Below, piece after piece: positions 1-6,782 of a DNA stretch of 33,422 bases. The DNA lies in NCBI GenBank assembly GCA_945919075.1, contig CAMEIX010000030.1:1-33422 (forward strand), in the 5' to 3' direction. A model generated the notes under the pieces. It searched no databases. It saw only the letters and a list, made by a program, of their open reading frames with translations, and was not told where the DNA came from. The stretch comes from an uncultured Lachnospiraceae bacterium (GTDB taxonomy: Bacteria; Bacillota; Clostridia; Lachnospirales; Lachnospiraceae). The translations under genes and the position numbers were made by a program. Every line of letters starts with the position of its first letter. The stretch's first letter is position 1.

Positions 1-16
1 TCGTTTAAAAAGTTAT

Positions 17-58
17 TTATCTCGCTCTTGACATCAACACTACCGTCTCCACATGCAT
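17..58 (-). pseudogene. Severed C-terminal fragment of an RlmD-type methyltransferase
   Basis: Read on the minus strand, these bases encode MHVETVVLMSRAR followed by a TAA stop. HVETVxLxSR is the characteristic C-terminus of RlmD/RumA 23S rRNA uracil-5-methyltransferases, and the intact rlmD at 2791-4290 ends with the near-identical HVETVCLLSR. No further RlmD-like sequence is seen upstream (about 60-160): the frame reads through unrelated residues. I therefore infer a displaced 3' end of the gene rather than a second copy. Such a fragment is what remains when an element integrates into the 3' end of a gene and supplies a substitute end. Only 13 codons are recognisable, so the call rests on motif and shared DNA. 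Confidence 0.7.
45..57. repeat. Direct repeat copy 1, candidate att core
   Basis: GTCTCCACATGCA is identical to 2825-2837 and in the same orientation. It lies in the same codons of the HVETV motif in both the rlmD fragment and intact rlmD. The two copies bracket a 2.8-kb accessory block. Part of the identity could be codon conservation, but 13 identical bases at the boundary of a foreign-looking block fits an attachment core. Confidence 0.55.
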
Positions 59-161
59 TGAAACTTTACGTCGCATTAACATTCGCGCACGTAACAGATT
101 TTTTGTAATTTTTTACACCCCTATATATATCACAAAAAGTTGCACCATTCCAACGGACTTC

Positions 162-1004
162 TTATTTCTGTTCTATCCCCGGCAAATTACTTAATTCTAA
201 ACTACTAAGCGTTGTCATCTGCTGTATCGCCAATTGATGTAATAACTGCATTCTTTCAGCTTGACTTTTCCCTTGCTTGATCAAAATGGCATTATAACTT
301 TCCATATTTGCAAGAACCAGTAGCTGATATATTGTTGCTTGTTCTCGGATATTTCCTTTTTCATTAGGATTACTTTCTCGCCATTCCTTCGCTGTTTTTC
401 CAAACAATACGGTATTAAGTAAATCCGCTTCACTTGCATATGTATAAGATATTTGCTGTGGTGTTAACATAGGTGGAATTAAGTTTTCCTTAATCGAATC
501 TGTATGTACTCGATAATTCAGTTTAGATATTTCACGATTCAAATTCCAACCTAACGACAACTTACTATTTTCTTCTGTTTTTAATCGCTTATAGTCTTTA
601 ATGATATATAACTTAAATTCTGCTGATATCCACGAAGCAAACTCAAATGCTATGTCAGAATGGGCAAAGGTTCCACCGTAACGACCGGATTTGCTAATTA
701 TTCCAATTGCATTTGTACTTTCAATCCATTTCTTAGGAGACATTGTAAAAGCATTGGCACCAGCCTTATTTTTAAACGCCTCGAATTCGAGGGGTTTAAA
801 ATCTATGTTATGCAGTTTCTCCCACAATCCAAGAAATTCAATAACATCTCTGCCTCTCATCCAATTTTGAATCACCGCTGTAGGATCATCACTCTTATAT
901 TTTGCTATATCCGTCAATGAAATAAATTCATTCTCAAAATCAGAAGTATATATCCCTATATCAATACCATTTGCATGAATAGTATCTTTAATAATCTTCG
1001 CCAT
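162..1004 (-). CDS. KilA-N domain protein
   Basis: A 280-residue soluble protein of the chromosomal/phage KilA-N family. The N-terminal half (about residues 25-145) has the family pattern: an ISLTDIAKYKSDD segment, the IQNWMRGRDVIEFLGLWE helix region, then SGRYGGTFAHSDIAFEFASWIS and EFKLYIIKDYKRLK. KilA-N is a presumed DNA-binding fold shared with phage anti-repressors and other virus proteins. The C-terminal half (EADLLNTVLFGKTAKEWRESNP onward) is conserved in this family but has no assigned function. The start codon overlaps the end of the upstream XRE gene by 17 bases, so the two are probably translated together. The gene is A+T rich compared with everything beyond 2.8 kb, and it is the gene nearest the rlmD fragment. 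Its exact role is unknown; phage-type regulation or defence would be guesses. Confidence 0.88.
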   Translation of the reverse strand: MAKIIKDTIHANGIDIGIYTSDFENEFISLTDIAKYKSDDPTAVIQNWMRGRDVIEFLGLWEKLHNIDFKPLEFEAFKNKAGANAFTMSPKKWIESTNAIGIISKSGRYGGTFAHSDIAFEFASWISAEFKLYIIKDYKRLKTEENSKLSLGWNLNREISKLNYRVHTDSIKENLIPPMLTPQQISYTYASEADLLNTVLFGKTAKEWRESNPNEKGNIREQATIYQLLVLANMESYNAILIKQGKSQAERMQLLHQLAIQQMTTLSSLELSNLPGIEQK

Positions 1005-1203
1005 TCTTCTCCTCCTTTTCCCTCACCAATTCCTCATACAGAAGCTGATACGCAATCAGTCTCGGAATATATTCTGGAGGAGTTCTTCTAGCTGCTTCCC
1101 AATCTTCCAATGTACGGACAGGGATACCCGTATGCTCAGAAAATTCTTTGCGGGACATCCCTATACTTTCTCTCAATTCTTTTATAGTTTTAGCTGTATC
1201 CAT
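988..1203 (-). CDS. Small XRE-type helix-turn-helix regulator
   Basis: A 71-residue protein consisting almost entirely of one Cro/C1-type helix-turn-helix (residues about 5-45). Residues MSRKEFSEHTGIPVRTLEDWE form the turn and recognition helices, followed by the PPEYIPRLIAYQLLYEEL tail typical of many small Lachnospiraceae antitoxin-like regulators. The ATG is preceded by GAGGTGAATTGTT, giving a usable ribosome-binding site. It is the first gene of a two-gene unit with the overlapping KilA-N gene. An 11-bp inverted repeat brackets its promoter (1215-1266), so autorepression is the simplest model. Small XRE plus partner resembles toxin-antitoxin layout, but KilA-N proteins are not known toxins, so I do not claim that function. 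Confidence 0.85.
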   Translation of the reverse strand: MDTAKTIKELRESIGMSRKEFSEHTGIPVRTLEDWEAARRTPPEYIPRLIAYQLLYEELVREKEEKNGEDY

Positions 1204-1214
1204 AACAATTCACC

Positions 1215-1266
1215 TCGCATTGCGTTTATATCATTTTATCACATACCAAATGTACACGCAATGCGA
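1215..1266 (-). promoter_or_regulatory. Promoter with paired palindromic operators for the XRE/KilA-N unit
   Basis: TCGCATTGCGT at 1215-1225 and ACGCAATGCGA at 1256-1266 form a perfect 11-bp inverted repeat, and each arm is itself a CGCA-N-TGCG palindrome. Their centres are 41 bp apart. Between and overlapping them, on the minus strand, lie TTGCGT, a 17-bp spacer and TAAAAT, a plausible -35/-10 pair. One operator overlaps the -35 and the other sits just ahead of the ribosome-binding site. This is the geometry of a repressor-controlled promoter. Binding by the adjacent XRE protein is inferred. Confidence 0.6.
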
Positions 1267-1271
1267 TATTT

Positions 1272-2222
1272 TTATTTTATCTTGAACTCGATGTTTCCCT
1301 TTGCATTTCTTCCCTTACACACAATTTGATAAGTTCCGTCTTCCTGAATTTCAACAGAAAAGCGTTCAAATTCATCATAGGTATTCCCATAGAAAATAGG
1401 TTCTTCGTCACTCTTTCCTATTCTAACGTACCAACTTCCTGTATCACCTTGATGCGTAACCTCAACTACGTCACCTTTCTTCAAATCGAATTCTTTTACA
1501 ACAGTTTTATTTAGTCGTTCTGTTTCAATAACAAAGCCATTTTCCCTGTCACTAATATTATAGTCCGAGGAAAACTTAAAACATACAGCACCTCCAAACA
1601 CCAATGCACATGCGATTATTGCAAAATAAATACCCGCATATTTCCATTTCACCTGTTCATCTTCAGGATGTATTTTCTTCTCATATTGATGAAATTGAAC
1701 TGTAAATATACAAAATAAACTCAAATATAAAATACCTAAGACAAGAAACGTCACTGACAATATATCTTGCACAATACTTCCGCCACCATATCCAAACACA
1801 TTCATTGTAAACTGTGGAAGAATAATGCAGAAGAAAAGAATGACAAGCGGAATAATGCGACCTCTATATACACGCTTCATCATATCTAATCTGGATTCGT
1901 CATCACAAAAAATCTCATCATGGGTGTCTGCTTCATCAGAGGCCTTACAAAAATAACTATATCCTACAAAATCAAACAAATATTCCCAACCACAATCTGA
2001 AAACATCTGCACATATTCTGCTTTATTCGCAATACCCTCCTGGTTATAATCAAGCCTATATGCTACATTTTCAGGTTCACATTTTTCAAAAAAGTATAAT
2101 CCCGGAAAAACAACTTTAGTAAATTTCCAACCATTCCTATGCATCGAACTTAGATATTCTTCTTCCTGCTTGTATTGCGTAATAGAAAACCATTTAAATA
2201 CTTTCTTTGTATTTCCCATCAT
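1272..2222 (-). CDS. DUF2812 domain membrane protein
   Basis: A 316-residue protein with the DUF2812 pattern at the N-terminus: KVFKWFSITQYKQEEEYLSSMHRNGW, then YFFEKCEPENVAYRLDY and a WEYLFDFVGYSYFCK segment (residues about 5-115). Three hydrophobic segments follow (about 137-153, 170-190 and 205-222). The C-terminal 90 residues are hydrophilic and beta-rich, and probably lie outside the membrane. The start codon overlaps the PadR stop as ATGA, so the two are translationally coupled. DUF2812 proteins are commonly found next to PadR regulators in Clostridia and Bacilli. The biochemical role is unknown; sensing or responding to membrane stress is only an inference from this pairing. Confidence 0.85.
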   Translation of the reverse strand: MMGNTKKVFKWFSITQYKQEEEYLSSMHRNGWKFTKVVFPGLYFFEKCEPENVAYRLDYNQEGIANKAEYVQMFSDCGWEYLFDFVGYSYFCKASDEADTHDEIFCDDESRLDMMKRVYRGRIIPLVILFFCIILPQFTMNVFGYGGGSIVQDILSVTFLVLGILYLSLFCIFTVQFHQYEKKIHPEDEQVKWKYAGIYFAIIACALVFGGAVCFKFSSDYNISDRENGFVIETERLNKTVVKEFDLKKGDVVEVTHQGDTGSWYVRIGKSDEEPIFYGNTYDEFERFSVEIQEDGTYQIVCKGRNAKGNIEFKIK

Positions 2223-2533
2223 CTCATCTCCTTCATATTTCGATAAAGCCTATCAATTCTTTGCATCTCTATCTCAAGTACTTCTTTTCCCAAATCAGTT
2301 ATAAGATATATTTTTCTCTTATCTTCCGCTCGTTGAAAACAAATCAACCCATCCTTTTCCATTTTAGAGAGGCTACCATACATGGTTCCCGGAGCAAGAA
2401 CAATATCTCCATTTGTCAGTTCTTTTACTTTTTGAACAATCCCGTATCCATGATCAGGTTCCTTCAAACATAAAAGGATATAAAAACCAGTTTCCGTCAT
2501 GGGAACATATACTTTCTTAATATGAGCATCCAT
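2219..2533 (-). CDS. PadR-family transcriptional regulator
   Basis: A 104-residue protein covering the PadR winged helix-turn-helix. Diagnostic pieces are TGFYILLCLKEPDHGYGIVQKVKEL, then LAPGTMYGSLSKMEKDGLI (recognition helix and wing) and KRKIYLITDLGKEVLEIE. The C-terminal dimerisation helix is short, as in PadR subfamily 2. AAGGAG precedes the ATG by about 8 bases. It is the first gene of a two-gene operon with the DUF2812 gene. Two matching inverted repeats cover its own promoter (2564-2612), supporting autorepression released by an unknown ligand. PadR family membership is clear from sequence; the effector is not. Confidence 0.92.
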   Translation of the reverse strand: MDAHIKKVYVPMTETGFYILLCLKEPDHGYGIVQKVKELTNGDIVLAPGTMYGSLSKMEKDGLICFQRAEDKRKIYLITDLGKEVLEIEMQRIDRLYRNMKEMR

Positions 2534-2563
2534 TTTATCATCTCCTTATATTCCACTACGATA

Positions 2564-2612
2564 TATCGCACTTCGATAGTTTTATAGTATCGCAGTACGA
2601 TATATTTGTCAA
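2564..2612 (-). promoter_or_regulatory. PadR promoter with two TATCG-N5-CGATA operators
   Basis: On the minus strand TTGACA (2607-2612), a 17-bp spacer and TACTAT (2584-2589) form a strong sigma-A promoter. One inverted repeat, TATCG-N5-CGATA, occupies 2588-2602 between the -35 and -10. A second lies at 2564-2578 around the transcription start. Their centres are 24 bp apart. Operator identity is inferred from symmetry and position; the PadR protein next door is the obvious candidate to bind them. Confidence 0.72.
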
Positions 2613-2790
2613 CTAGATTATTTGAAAATAAATATGAGGGGATAATATTATTCGCGCACAAACGTACTGTTCTGACGCACAGTAGTGTCTTGTGGGAATA
2701 AATTACCCCCTCTTCATAAATAGAGTTCTATATATTTTTTTCTTTGCTAAAAACACAAGTACATATTCGCAGAAAATTCCTGAAACCCGC

Positions 2791-4290
2791 TTAAACTGGG
2801 GATTTACGTGATAGCAAGCACACAGTCTCCACATGCACCGTATGTGCGAACTGGTCCACCGGCCTTACCTTCTTTAGTTCATACCCTCCGTCACAGAGAA
2901 TTCGTAAATCCCTGGCAAGAGTTGCACTGTCACAGCTTACATACACGATTCTTTCCGGCTGCATCATGAGCATGGTGTTCAGGCAGGCTTCGTCGCAGCC
3001 CTTCCGGGGCGGGTCCACGACGATTACATCCGGGTGAAGTGCCGTATTTTTATCAGGGGTCTGTTCGATGCGGTTTAATACATCAGAAAATACACCGGCA
3101 GTATCGCCGTTATAAAAGGCGGGCAGTACTTCCTCCGCTTTTCCCACATAGAATGCGGCATTGGAAATACCGTTAAGCCTTGCATTATCCCGGGCATCCA
3201 AAATGGCCTGGGGCACGATTTCCACACCATAGACCTGTCTGGCAGCCTGTGCCATAAAGAGAGAAATCGTACCAATACCACAGTACAGATCCCACACGGT
3301 TTCCTTTCCGGTAAGGCCGGCATATTGAAGTGCCAGACTGTATAATTTTTCAGTCTGCAAAGGGTTCACTTGATAAAAGGACAGGGGTGAAATAGAAAAG
3401 GTCAGATCCTTTCCCGTAAATACCATATCATGTTCCATATCGCGGACGCGGATGGTATCCGTTATGGTATCTTTTCCCCAGATAGTATGAATGTCCCTTC
3501 CCATAATTACATTGGTTTTCTCGGTATTGATACTAACTGACACGCTTGTCATACCAGGAATGCTACTTAACGCTGCAACCAGTTTTTCCTGTGCCGGCAG
3601 ATATCCAAAAGCAGAAGGCTTTTTGCAGTTAATGACCAGACAAACCATAATCTCACCACTTAAGAATCCGTTTCGGATTAATACATGTCGAATCAGACCT
3701 TTTCCGTTCTCCTCCTCATATGCCGGCACATGATTCTCCTTCATATAGGTCAGTATGGTTTCCAAAATTTCTTGATTTTCTTCCCTGCCTAAATAGCACT
3801 GTGTCCCGGCAATAATGGAGTGGGTTCTGCCTGCATAAAAGCCGGCGACAGGGTTCCCCTCTTTGTCGGTACCGATGGGATATTGCGCTTTATTCCGATA
3901 GCGGAAGGGCTCTTCCATCCCCACTATGGGTTCCATCACCCTATCCAGTTCTTCTGTGGAAAAACCACCGATTCGAAGTAAATTATTCTTTACCTTGTCC
4001 TGCTTAAACTTTAGCTGCCGTTCATAGTCCATGGCCTGAATCTGACATCCGCCGCAGGCTCTGTGCAGGGGACATTTAGGCGTGGTACGAAAAGGAGAAG
4101 GTGTTACCACCTTCTCTAATCTGGCATATGCATAATTCTTTTTACTTTTGATGACTTTCGCTTCCACTCTGTCACCGATAACGGCATCCTTAATAAAAAA
4201 GGTGAAACCCTCCGCTTTGCCAATGCCTTCCCCGTCCATACCGATATCTTCGATATCCACGGTTACCATATCATTTTTCCTGTATTCCAT
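2791..4290 (-). CDS. rlmD: 23S rRNA (uracil-5-)-methyltransferase RlmD/RlmCD type
   Basis: A 499-residue SAM-dependent enzyme that makes 5-methyluridine in 23S rRNA. A TRAM domain fills residues about 5-60. The iron-sulfur ligands are C73, C79, C82 (CPLHRACGGC) and C165. The SAM motif is DLYCGIGT (334-341), DPPRKGC (426-432) carries the substrate pocket, the nucleophile is C453 in VSCDSATLARD, and the C-terminus is HVETVCLLSR. An insertion at about 394-420 separates SAM-fold elements and is longer than in many relatives. The start overlaps nothing: GGAG eight bases upstream lies inside the stop of the preceding yhaM-like gene, so the two form an operon. Bacterial Firmicute homologues may methylate U747 and U1939; which site applies here cannot be read from sequence. 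Its 3' end is the apparent attachment site of the left-hand accessory block. Confidence 0.95.
   Translation of the reverse strand: MEYRKNDMVTVDIEDIGMDGEGIGKAEGFTFFIKDAVIGDRVEAKVIKSKKNYAYARLEKVVTPSPFRTTPKCPLHRACGGCQIQAMDYERQLKFKQDKVKNNLLRIGGFSTEELDRVMEPIVGMEEPFRYRNKAQYPIGTDKEGNPVAGFYAGRTHSIIAGTQCYLGREENQEILETILTYMKENHVPAYEEENGKGLIRHVLIRNGFLSGEIMVCLVINCKKPSAFGYLPAQEKLVAALSSIPGMTSVSVSINTEKTNVIMGRDIHTIWGKDTITDTIRVRDMEHDMVFTGKDLTFSISPLSFYQVNPLQTEKLYSLALQYAGLTGKETVWDLYCGIGTISLFMAQAARQVYGVEIVPQAILDARDNARLNGISNAAFYVGKAEEVLPAFYNGDTAGVFSDVLNRIEQTPDKNTALHPDVIVVDPPRKGCDEACLNTMLMMQPERIVYVSCDSATLARDLRILCDGGYELKKVRPVDQFAHTVHVETVCLLSRKSPV
2825..2837. repeat. Direct repeat copy 2, candidate att core in the rlmD 3' end
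   Basis: GTCTCCACATGCA, identical to 45-57. Here it encodes the HVET part of the C-terminal HVETV motif of the intact gene. The sequence downstream of the repeat (LSRKSPV-stop) differs from that of the fragment (LMSRAR-stop), as expected if one end came from an integrating element. Confidence 0.55.
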
Positions 4291-4294
4291 ATAT

Positions 4295-5239
4295 CTACTC
4301 CATTCTGGTCAGACGCAGGTTGGATTCAAAGACACGGTTAAATCCAAGCCAGCCGAAATCCGTGGTATTTTCAAAGATTTCTGTCATCATTTCCATCTTG
4401 GCATCCGTGTTATCCGCCATATTCAGTGCCACAGCCTCAAACAATGCCGGCTTTTTGGGTGAACCGTATTCATATTCCCCGTGATGTGCCAGAATACAAT
4501 GCTTTAATTCTGATTCTAAAACTGCCGGGAACCCGGGAATTTCCTTAATCTTTTCCCCAATCATTTCGCATCCGATTATAATATGTCCCAAAAGCTGTCC
4601 GTCATCCGTATAATCATTCTGCGGGAAAAGAGAGATTTCCTTTACTTTCCCGATATCATGAAAAATAGCTGCCGGTATGAGCAGATCCCTCTTAATAAGC
4701 GGGTAACAGCTACAAAGGTAATCACACATTTTTGCCACACTTAAAGTATGTTCCAAAAGACCGCCTACAAAACCGTGATGCATGGTTTTGGCTGCGGAAG
4801 AGCGACGGAATTTTTTAATAAATTCTGCATCCTCCACAAAGAATGCCTTCAATAGCTGCTTCATGTATGTATTTTGCACGGTTTCTATCAGACCAAGGAG
4901 TTCCCGATACATCTCATCATTATTTTTCTTGCTGACAGGCAGATAATTGGCAGGGTCATATTCTCCTTCTTTACAGACTCTGATGCGTTTTACACTAATC
5001 TGCAAAGCACCCTGAAAATTATTCACATCCCCATATACCTCAATGTAATCTAAGGTATCATAATCCTCGATACCGGCACTGTTAGGCTCCCACACCTTAG
5101 CATCAATAGTACCTGTTTTGTCCTGCAAAATCACGTTTTCATAAGGTTTTCCGTTTTTGGTAACGGCTGCCTGTCTATGCTTACACAGGTAAATATCTGC
5201 GATTCTGTCGCCTTCTTTTAAGTCTTTGATGAATTTCAT
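4295..5239 (-). CDS. yhaM: YhaM-family 3'-5' exoribonuclease (OB-fold plus HD domain)
   Basis: A 314-residue protein with an N-terminal OB-fold nucleic-acid-binding domain (residues about 15-90, ending QGALQISVKRIRV) and a C-terminal HD phosphohydrolase domain. Candidate metal ligands are H164 in GGLLEHTLSVA, H194-D195 in IFHDIGKVKE, H219, H252/H253 in ILAHHGEYEYGSP and D276/D279. Length and order match the B. subtilis YhaM / S. aureus Cbf1 family, which degrades RNA and single-stranded DNA from the 3' end. AGGAGG seven bases upstream fixes the ATG. It directly precedes rlmD with only four bases between, so exonuclease and rRNA methylase are probably co-transcribed. Confidence 0.9.
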   Translation of the reverse strand: MKFIKDLKEGDRIADIYLCKHRQAAVTKNGKPYENVILQDKTGTIDAKVWEPNSAGIEDYDTLDYIEVYGDVNNFQGALQISVKRIRVCKEGEYDPANYLPVSKKNNDEMYRELLGLIETVQNTYMKQLLKAFFVEDAEFIKKFRRSSAAKTMHHGFVGGLLEHTLSVAKMCDYLCSCYPLIKRDLLIPAAIFHDIGKVKEISLFPQNDYTDDGQLLGHIIIGCEMIGEKIKEIPGFPAVLESELKHCILAHHGEYEYGSPKKPALFEAVALNMADNTDAKMEMMTEIFENTTDFGWLGFNRVFESNLRLTRME

Positions 5240-5285
5240 TTATTTCCTCCTGATATCCGGCTTTTCTTATTTTAAAACCACTCTT

Positions 5286-6602
5286 CTATTTTACGGCACT
5301 TATATTTAATTTTATTTCCATTCTCTGGAATCTGTCCTGAACCGGACGCATCAAAACAATGGTTACTTCCTGCCCGGGCTCCATATCGCGTAACATCGCC
5401 GTATAGTTTGCATACTTATCGACTGCCTGACCGGAAAATTCTACAATAACATCCCCATTCTGAATACCCGCTAACATGGCAGGCGAATTCATCTTCACAT
5501 CTTTTACATAAGCGCCCATCGGAATTCCCTGCTCTTGACTAATCTTTAGCGGTACATCCACACCGACAATTCCGATATAGGGTATCTCCTTTGCATTTGC
5601 CATATTTTCAATCTGTTTTCGAAGATCCGAAATTCCAATGAAGGCAAGATTATTCTTTGTATCACTGCTGTACCTTTCCGCAGTCACAATTCCCACAATC
5701 TGTCCCCGAAGATTAAAGACTACTCCGGTTCCGGAAGGACTTCCGAAAATATCGGTGGCAAACAGTTTGTAATTCACATCGGTACGATTCAGGGTAATGC
5801 CCTCGGTACTGACAATACCATACTCTGCGGAACCAACCACTCCCATGGGGCATCCCATTACAATAATCGGGGTTCCCACCGTCTGTCTGAAATTAGAGGA
5901 ACCAAGCGGCGCGATAACAAGGCGGTCCTGCACCCAGTCCGGAACATCTGCTTTTTTGATGGAGAGAACACTCAGCCCGATTTCTTCATCTGACTTTACA
6001 GTCTCTGCCTTAACTACTACCTCGTCACGTAAGGTTACCTCAATCTCCTTTGCATGCTTTATAGCATTTCGATCAGTGAGTATCATGAATTCCTTGCCGT
6101 TATCTGCTATTATTACGCCGTAGGTCTGGCCCTTTGTTTCGTAAGTTTCGTTCAGCCAGTCCACATCCGCCGTCACAGCCGTTACTGTTACCATGGAATT
6201 TTGCAGACTCCGGGAATAATCCGACATACTGGTATAGAGTTCACTGTATTTCTCCTTATCCAGCTTGATACTGTCTATAATGGCCTGCATCTTGGCCTCT
6301 TCTTCGCTTAACGCTTCCTCATTGTCCGGATTTAAGTCCTCATCCTGTAAAAGCATATCCTCCGGAAGCACTTCCTCCTCTTCTTCCGGGAAAATTATGG
6401 GATCAGGCTCGGTCTCCGGATACAGCCAGTTACTCACCACCGGCTCTAAGAAAATAAAGGTCAGACATGCAATCAGACCAAACATAACAGCCATTAATGC
6501 AGTTGTAAGAGTTTTCCGAAGAAGCTTTTTCTTATTTACAGGACGCTCTTTGATTCTCTCTTTGATAACCTCAGACTGGTTTTTCTGTTCTTCTTCCGTC
6601 AT
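5286..6602 (-). CDS. HtrA/DegP-like trypsin-fold protein with PDZ domain, probable pseudoprotease
   Basis: A 438-residue membrane-anchored protein: basic cytoplasmic tail (1-30), one transmembrane segment (about 31-52), an acidic linker rich in E and D (about 62-105), an S1C trypsin-like domain (about 135-335) and a C-terminal PDZ domain (about 341-432). The fold markers are recognisable, but the catalytic triad is not. The usual TNNHV histidine region reads ILTDRNAI (N179 replaces His). The DLAVL aspartate region reads IGLSVL (G209 replaces Asp). The GNSGGPLVNLRG serine region reads GSPSGTGVVFNLRG, placing G291 at the serine position with S290 one residue off. AAAGGAG precedes the ATG and an excellent promoter is visible at 6632-6660. 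A chaperone, scaffold or sensor role through the PDZ domain is inferred; an active protease is unlikely. Confidence 0.88.
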   Translation of the reverse strand: MTEEEQKNQSEVIKERIKERPVNKKKLLRKTLTTALMAVMFGLIACLTFIFLEPVVSNWLYPETEPDPIIFPEEEEEVLPEDMLLQDEDLNPDNEEALSEEEAKMQAIIDSIKLDKEKYSELYTSMSDYSRSLQNSMVTVTAVTADVDWLNETYETKGQTYGVIIADNGKEFMILTDRNAIKHAKEIEVTLRDEVVVKAETVKSDEEIGLSVLSIKKADVPDWVQDRLVIAPLGSSNFRQTVGTPIIVMGCPMGVVGSAEYGIVSTEGITLNRTDVNYKLFATDIFGSPSGTGVVFNLRGQIVGIVTAERYSSDTKNNLAFIGISDLRKQIENMANAKEIPYIGIVGVDVPLKISQEQGIPMGAYVKDVKMNSPAMLAGIQNGDVIVEFSGQAVDKYANYTAMLRDMEPGQEVTIVLMRPVQDRFQRMEIKLNISAVK

Positions 6603-6631
6603 GGCCCGGCTCCTTTCTTTTCCTATAGAAC

Positions 6632-6660
6632 AGTATAATGGATTCCCTTGTTTGTGTCAA
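6632..6660 (-). promoter_or_regulatory. Sigma-A type promoter of the HtrA-like gene
   Basis: On the minus strand TTGACA (6655-6660), a 17-bp spacer and TATACT (6632-6637) are near-consensus. The start site would fall near 6625, giving a leader of about 20 bases that contains AAAGGAG. Confidence 0.75.
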
Positions 6661-6673
6661 TTTACCACTAAGA

Positions 6674-6696
6674 CGAGATACGTTTCGCGCATCTCG
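6674..6696. repeat. Short GC-rich inverted repeat upstream of the HtrA-like promoter
   Basis: CGAGATACG and CGCATCTCG pair over nine positions with one A/C mismatch around a five-base loop. It lies 14 bases upstream of the -35 box of the HtrA-like gene. It could be an operator or a minor hairpin; nothing decides between them. Confidence 0.35.
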
Positions 6697-6718
6697 CTCT
6701 GATCAGCGGTCGGCACAA

Positions 6719-6758
6719 AAAAAGCATGCATCCGGCTTTTTCCCGACACATGCTTTTT
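6719..6758 (-). terminator. Rho-independent terminator of the foldase gene
   Basis: Minus-strand AAAAAGCATG and CATGC plus a run of seven T form a 10-bp stem with a 20-base loop. It lies about 25 bases past the stop codon of the PpiC/SurA-like gene and before the HtrA-like promoter, so these two genes are separate transcription units. The stem is A/U-rich at its base, so strength is uncertain. Confidence 0.6.
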
Positions 6759-6782
6759 CTTTTATTTTCTTCTGCGCAAAAA

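Noticed and set aside
988..2533. Toxin-antitoxin or abortive defence module
   Set aside because: No recognisable toxin, nuclease or NTPase domain is present in KilA-N or DUF2812 proteins; context alone is not enough.
2613..2790. Possible small gene or terminator between padR promoter and rlmD stop
   Set aside because: Only weak short inverted repeats (for example ACTGT/ACAGT near 2665-2683) and no start with a ribosome-binding site were found.
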